Below the pieces are notes generated by a model that did not search any database, was not told where the DNA came from, and saw nothing but the letters and a program-made list of their open reading frames with translations. This document shows positions 20,538 to 23,663 of a stretch of 23,663 nucleotides of DNA, one piece after another. The position numbers and the translations under genes were made by a program. Positions within the stretch are counted from its first letter, which is position 1; each line of letters begins with the position of its first letter. The DNA is from Capillimicrobium sp035565675 (GTDB lineage: Bacteria > Actinomycetota > Thermoleophilia > Solirubrobacterales > Solirubrobacteraceae): NCBI GenBank assembly GCA_035565675.1, contig DATMSA010000069.1, positions 1 through 23,663 of the forward strand, in the 5' to 3' direction.

Positions 20538-21830
20538 ATGCGCTTCGACCCCGCCACCCGCCTGAGGGGCGCGCTGACCGCGCCGCCCGACAAGTCCATC
20601 TCGCACCGCGCCGCGCTGATCGCCGCGATGACGTCCGCGCCGGTGCGGATCACCGGCTACCTCGACGCCGAGGACACGAACTCGACGCTGAACGCGGTGC
20701 GCGCGCTCGGCGCGTCGGTCGACCGCGGCCCGGACGCGATCGTCGTGGGCGGCGTCGGGCTGCGCGACGCGCGCCCGACCGACGGGCCGATCGACGTCGG
20801 CAACGCCGGCACGCTCATGCGCCTGCTGCCCGGGTGGCTGGCCGCCCAGGAGGGGCGCGCGTGGACGCTCGACGGCGACGCCTCGATCCGCCGGCGCCCC
20901 GTCGACCGGATCGCCGACCCGCTGACGCGCATGGGCGCGCGGATCGACGCCACGGACGGGCGCTTCCCGCCGTTCACCGTCCACGGCACGCGCCTGACCG
21001 CGATCCACTACGAGATGCCGATGGCCAGCGCGCAGGTGAAGTCGTGTGTGCTGCTGGCCGGCCTCAGCGCCGACGACGCCACGACCGTGACCGAGCCGGC
21101 GCCCAGCCGCGACCACACCGAGCGGATGCTCGCCGCGGCCGGCATCCGCGTCCAGCGCCACGGCCGCCACGTCACCGTGCATCCGGGCGAGTCGCTGGCG
21201 CTCGACCGCGTCCACGTCCCCGGCGACCCGTCGAGCGCCGCGTTCTGGCTCGCGGCGGCCGCGATCGTGCCGGGCGCCGAGGTGACCGTCCGCAACACCG
21301 GCACGAACTGGACCCGCACCGGGTTCGTGCGGATCCTCGAGCGGATGGGCGCGGTCGTCGACGGCGATCTGGAGGAGGCCGACCCGCCCGGCGTGCCCGC
21401 CGGCGAGCCGGTCGCCGACCTGACCGCCCGCACCGCCGCCCTGCAGGGGACCGTCGTCGAGCCCGACGAGGTCCCGCTGGCGATCGACGAGCTGCCGCTC
21501 GTCGGCCTGCTGGGCTGCTTCGCCGAGGGCGAGACCGTCGTCACCGGCGCCGAGGAGCTGCGCGTCAAGGAGTCCGACCGCATCGCCTCCGTGGTGGGCG
21601 CGCTGAACGCGCTCGGCGGCGACGCGGAGGCGACCCCCGACGGGTTCGTCGTGCGCGGCACGGGCGGCCTGCGCGGCGGCGCGATCGACTCCGGCGGCGA
21701 CCACCGCATCGCGATGCTGGGCGCGATCGCCGGCCTGGCGTCGCGCGAGGGCGTCGAGGTGGGCAACATGGAGGCGGCCGCGGTCTCCTATCCGGGGTTC
21801 GCGGACGATCTGCGTACGCTCACCGCCTGA
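20538..21830 (+). CDS. aroA: 3-phosphoshikimate 1-carboxyvinyltransferase (EPSP synthase)
   Basis: Sixth step of the shikimate pathway: transfers the enolpyruvyl group of PEP to shikimate 3-phosphate. The 430-residue length is normal. The N-terminal PPDKSISHRA (16-25) supplies Lys19 and Ser20. GNAGTLMRLLPG (88-99) is the PEP-site loop. PMASAQVKSCVLLAGL, RDHTERML, VPGDPSSAAFW, TRTGF, EELRVKESDRI and DHRIAMLGAIAGL are further conserved segments. PMASAQVKS and the LMRLL loop look closer to class II (Agrobacterium CP4-like) than to E. coli-type enzymes, although the loop keeps Gly where CP4 has Ala. The stop overlaps the cmk ATG by one base. Confidence 0.96.
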   Translation: MRFDPATRLRGALTAPPDKSISHRAALIAAMTSAPVRITGYLDAEDTNSTLNAVRALGASVDRGPDAIVVGGVGLRDARPTDGPIDVGNAGTLMRLLPGWLAAQEGRAWTLDGDASIRRRPVDRIADPLTRMGARIDATDGRFPPFTVHGTRLTAIHYEMPMASAQVKSCVLLAGLSADDATTVTEPAPSRDHTERMLAAAGIRVQRHGRHVTVHPGESLALDRVHVPGDPSSAAFWLAAAAIVPGAEVTVRNTGTNWTRTGFVRILERMGAVVDGDLEEADPPGVPAGEPVADLTARTAALQGTVVEPDEVPLAIDELPLVGLLGCFAEGETVVTGAEELRVKESDRIASVVGALNALGGDAEATPDGFVVRGTGGLRGGAIDSGGDHRIAMLGAIAGLASREGVEVGNMEAAAVSYPGFADDLRTLTA

Positions 21831-22411
21831 TGATCGTGGCCATCGACGGGCCCGCGGGGGCCGGCAAGTCGACCGTGGCGCGCGCCACGGCGCGCGCGCT
21901 CGGCTTCCAGTACCTGGACACCGGCGCGATGTACCGCGCGGCGGGGCTCGCCGACGACCCCGTCGCCGCCGACATCCGCCTCGCCGACGGGCGCGTGCTG
22001 CTCGATGGGCGCGACGTGACGGCCGAGATCCGCACGCCCGAGGCGAGCGAGCGCGCCTCGGTGGTCGCCGCCCGGCCCGAGGTCCGCGCGGCGATGGTGG
22101 CCAAGCAGCGGGCGATCATGGCCGACGGCGACTGGGTCGCCGAGGGCCGCGACATCGGCACCGTCGTCGCACCCGACGCCGAGCTGAAGGTCTTCCTCAC
22201 CGCCGACCCGCGCGAGCGCGCCCGCCGGCGCGCCGCCGAGCTGGGGCTCGACCCCGACGCCGTGCTGCGCGAGCAGGCGCTCCGCGACGAGCGCGACCGC
22301 ACGCGCGCCGCGAGCCCGCTCGCCGCCGCGCCCGACGCGGTGGAGCTCGACACGACCGGCCTGACGATCGACGAGGTCGTCGCCCGCATCGCGGAGCTGG
22401 CCCGATGCTGA
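21830..22411 (+). CDS. cmk: Cytidylate kinase, compact form
   Basis: Phosphorylates CMP and dCMP with ATP. The P-loop is GPAGAGKST (7-15); LDTGAMYR, RTPEASERASVVAA, EGRDIGTVV, KVFLTADPRERARRRAAELG and DRTRAASPL are the family segments in order. At 193 residues it is short: bacterial Cmk is usually about 220-230. Most of the difference is one gap of roughly 18 residues after TGAMYRA, where others have a helix. The ATG overlaps the aroA stop (TGATG-type). There is no Shine-Dalgarno, but TACGCT lies 9 bases upstream inside aroA. Its last seven bases overlap the der start. All catalytic motifs are intact, so it is probably functional. Confidence 0.94.
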   Translation: MIVAIDGPAGAGKSTVARATARALGFQYLDTGAMYRAAGLADDPVAADIRLADGRVLLDGRDVTAEIRTPEASERASVVAARPEVRAAMVAKQRAIMADGDWVAEGRDIGTVVAPDAELKVFLTADPRERARRRAAELGLDPDAVLREQALRDERDRTRAASPLAAAPDAVELDTTGLTIDEVVARIAELARC

Positions 22412-23663
22412 AGGTCGCGGTCGTCGGCTACCCCAACGTCGGCAAGTCGTCGCTGGTCAACCGGCTGTCGGGCTCGCGCATCGCCGTCGTGCACGAGCGC
22501 CCGGGGGTGACGCGCGACCGCAACGAGGTGCCGTGCGAGTGGAACGGCCGCCGCTTCGAGCTGATCGACACGGGCGGCGTCGACTTCGAGGACCTCGACC
22601 CGCTCGCGGGCTCGATCCGCGAGCAGGCCCAGGCCGCGCTCAACGACGCGCAGGTGGCGGTGCTCGTCGTCGACGCCCAGGCCGGGCTGCGGCCGGGCGA
22701 CGAGGAGATCGCCGACCTGCTGCGGCGCGCGAAGATGCCCGTCGTCGTCGCCGCCAACAAGGTCGACAGCGTCGGCTCGATGTCGCTGGCCGCCGAGTTC
22801 TGGGGCCTGGGCCTCGGGGAGCCGCTGCCGGTGTCGGCCACCCAGGGCCTCGGCACCGGCGACCTCCTGGACCGCATCGTCGAGCTCCTGCCCGAGGACG
22901 ACGAGGTCGACGACGACGAGGACGTCCTGCGCCTGGCCGTGATCGGGCGGCCGAACGTCGGCAAGTCCTCGCTCGTCAACCGCTTCCTCGGCGACGAGCG
23001 CGTGATCGTGTCCGACGTCGCCGGCACCACGCGCGACGCGATCGACCTGCCGCTCGAGGTCGACGGCCGCCGCGTGATCCTCGTCGACACCGCCGGCATG
23101 CGCCGCCAGGCGAAGGTGTCGGAATCCGTCGAGTACTACACCGCGCTGCGCTCCCAGCGCGCCGCCGAGCGCGCCGACGTGGCGATCGTCGTGTGCGACG
23201 CCACCGACGGCGTCACCGCCCAGGACCTGCGCATCGCCGACCTGGCGATGGGGGCCAAGTGCGCGACGGTCCTCGTGCTCAACAAGTGGGACACGCAGGC
23301 GGGCACCGCCGACGAGGTCGGCAACCGGCCCGAGCTCGACCACGAGCGCGCCCGCGTCGCCCAGAAGCTGCGGCTGCGCCCGAAGGTCCTCACCGCGTCG
23401 GCGCTGACCGGCCGCGGCGTGGCGCGCGTGATGACCGAGGCGCTCGCGCTGGGGGAGCGGATGCGCACGCGCGTGCCGACCCCGGACTTCAACCGCTTCC
23501 TGTCGGAGGTCGTGCAGGAGCGCCAGCCCCCGGCCAAGCAGGGCCACCGCCTGAAGCTGATCTACGGCGCCCAGACCGGCACCCGCCCGCCGCGGTTCGC
23601 GATCCAGGTCAACTCGCGGACCCGCGTGACGCGCGACTACGCGTACTTCATCGAGAACCGGCT
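22405..23663 (+). CDS. der: Ribosome assembly GTPase Der (EngA), partial at right edge
   Basis: Double-domain GTPase needed for maturation of the 50S ribosomal subunit. The window holds 419 codons and then ends in the C-terminal KH-like domain, probably 20-30 residues short of the stop. The first G domain has GYPNVGKSSL (8-17), a DTGG switch segment and NKVD. The second starts near 175 with GRPNVGKSSLVNRFLG, then DTAGMRR and NKWD. A short acidic linker (LPEDDEVDDDED) joins them. The KH-like part shows RVPTPDFNRFLSEVV and LKLIYGAQTGTRPPRFAIQV. A GGAG lies about 8 bases before ATG 22405. It overlaps cmk by seven bases, so aroA-cmk-der form one coupled operon. Confidence 0.96.
   Translation, partial: MLKVAVVGYPNVGKSSLVNRLSGSRIAVVHERPGVTRDRNEVPCEWNGRRFELIDTGGVDFEDLDPLAGSIREQAQAALNDAQVAVLVVDAQAGLRPGDEEIADLLRRAKMPVVVAANKVDSVGSMSLAAEFWGLGLGEPLPVSATQGLGTGDLLDRIVELLPEDDEVDDDEDVLRLAVIGRPNVGKSSLVNRFLGDERVIVSDVAGTTRDAIDLPLEVDGRRVILVDTAGMRRQAKVSESVEYYTALRSQRAAERADVAIVVCDATDGVTAQDLRIADLAMGAKCATVLVLNKWDTQAGTADEVGNRPELDHERARVAQKLRLRPKVLTASALTGRGVARVMTEALALGERMRTRVPTPDFNRFLSEVVQERQPPAKQGHRLKLIYGAQTGTRPPRFAIQVNSRTRVTRDYAYFIENR

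Noticed and set aside
1..23663. Mobile elements, attachment sites, CRISPR arrays, toxin-antitoxin or defence genes
   Set aside because: No transposase, integrase, direct-repeat array or defence-protein motif was recognised on either strand.

Overview
The window is about 23.7 kb of very GC-rich bacterial chromosome, coding almost edge to edge. Gene content and order (trpS, scpA-scpB, an RluB-type synthase, then aroH, hisC, aroF, tyrA, aroA, cmk, der) and the GC-saturated third codon positions point to an actinomycete. The closest guess is the Thermoleophilia/Solirubrobacterales group; this is inferred from style and order, not from a marker gene. No rRNA, tRNA, CRISPR array, insertion sequence or phage gene was seen, and no stretch over 300 bases lacks a gene.

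Layout, left to right. A truncated DUF1360 membrane-protein gene (minus) diverges from trpS. scpA and scpB follow, encoding the two condensin partners of SMC. Next is an accessory block: a secreted S15-type X-Pro peptidase, an AraC regulator and an MFS exporter. The 23S rRNA/tRNA methyltransferase gene rlmN (minus) overlaps the MFS gene at its 3' end and shares bases of its start codon with the divergent rluB gene. A PLP aromatic amino acid decarboxylase gene (minus) overlaps the end of rluB and diverges from an aromatic amino acid block: chorismate mutase (aroH), a HisC-type aminotransferase, DAHP synthase (aroF) and prephenate dehydrogenase (tyrA). Then comes an inserted catabolic module: a PucR/CdaR-type regulator (minus) diverging from two acetone-carboxylase-type genes. 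The chromosome returns to core genes with aroA, cmk and der, the last cut by the right edge.

How they work together. aroF, aroA, aroH, tyrA and the aminotransferase cover the first step of the shikimate pathway and the branch to tyrosine and phenylalanine. Between hisC and aroF lies an undescribed-looking control element: a 24-codon leader peptide rich in Tyr (four Tyr alternating with Ala, then Trp and Phe), followed by nested inverted repeats. One of these can pair the Tyr/Trp codons with bases just before the aroF ribosome-binding site. With the Tyr-type regulatory domain on the DAHP synthase itself, this suggests tyrosine control of aroF-tyrA at both expression and enzyme level.

The other standout is the acetone carboxylase module. 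Its large subunit is a fusion of the alpha (AcxB) and gamma (AcxC) subunits, and the gamma part has lost most of its zinc-type cysteines. A general theme is that genes starting transcription units tend to lack a Shine-Dalgarno sequence and instead have a TANNNT box 6-12 bases before the start codon, suggesting leaderless mRNAs. Many genes inside operons keep a Shine-Dalgarno.
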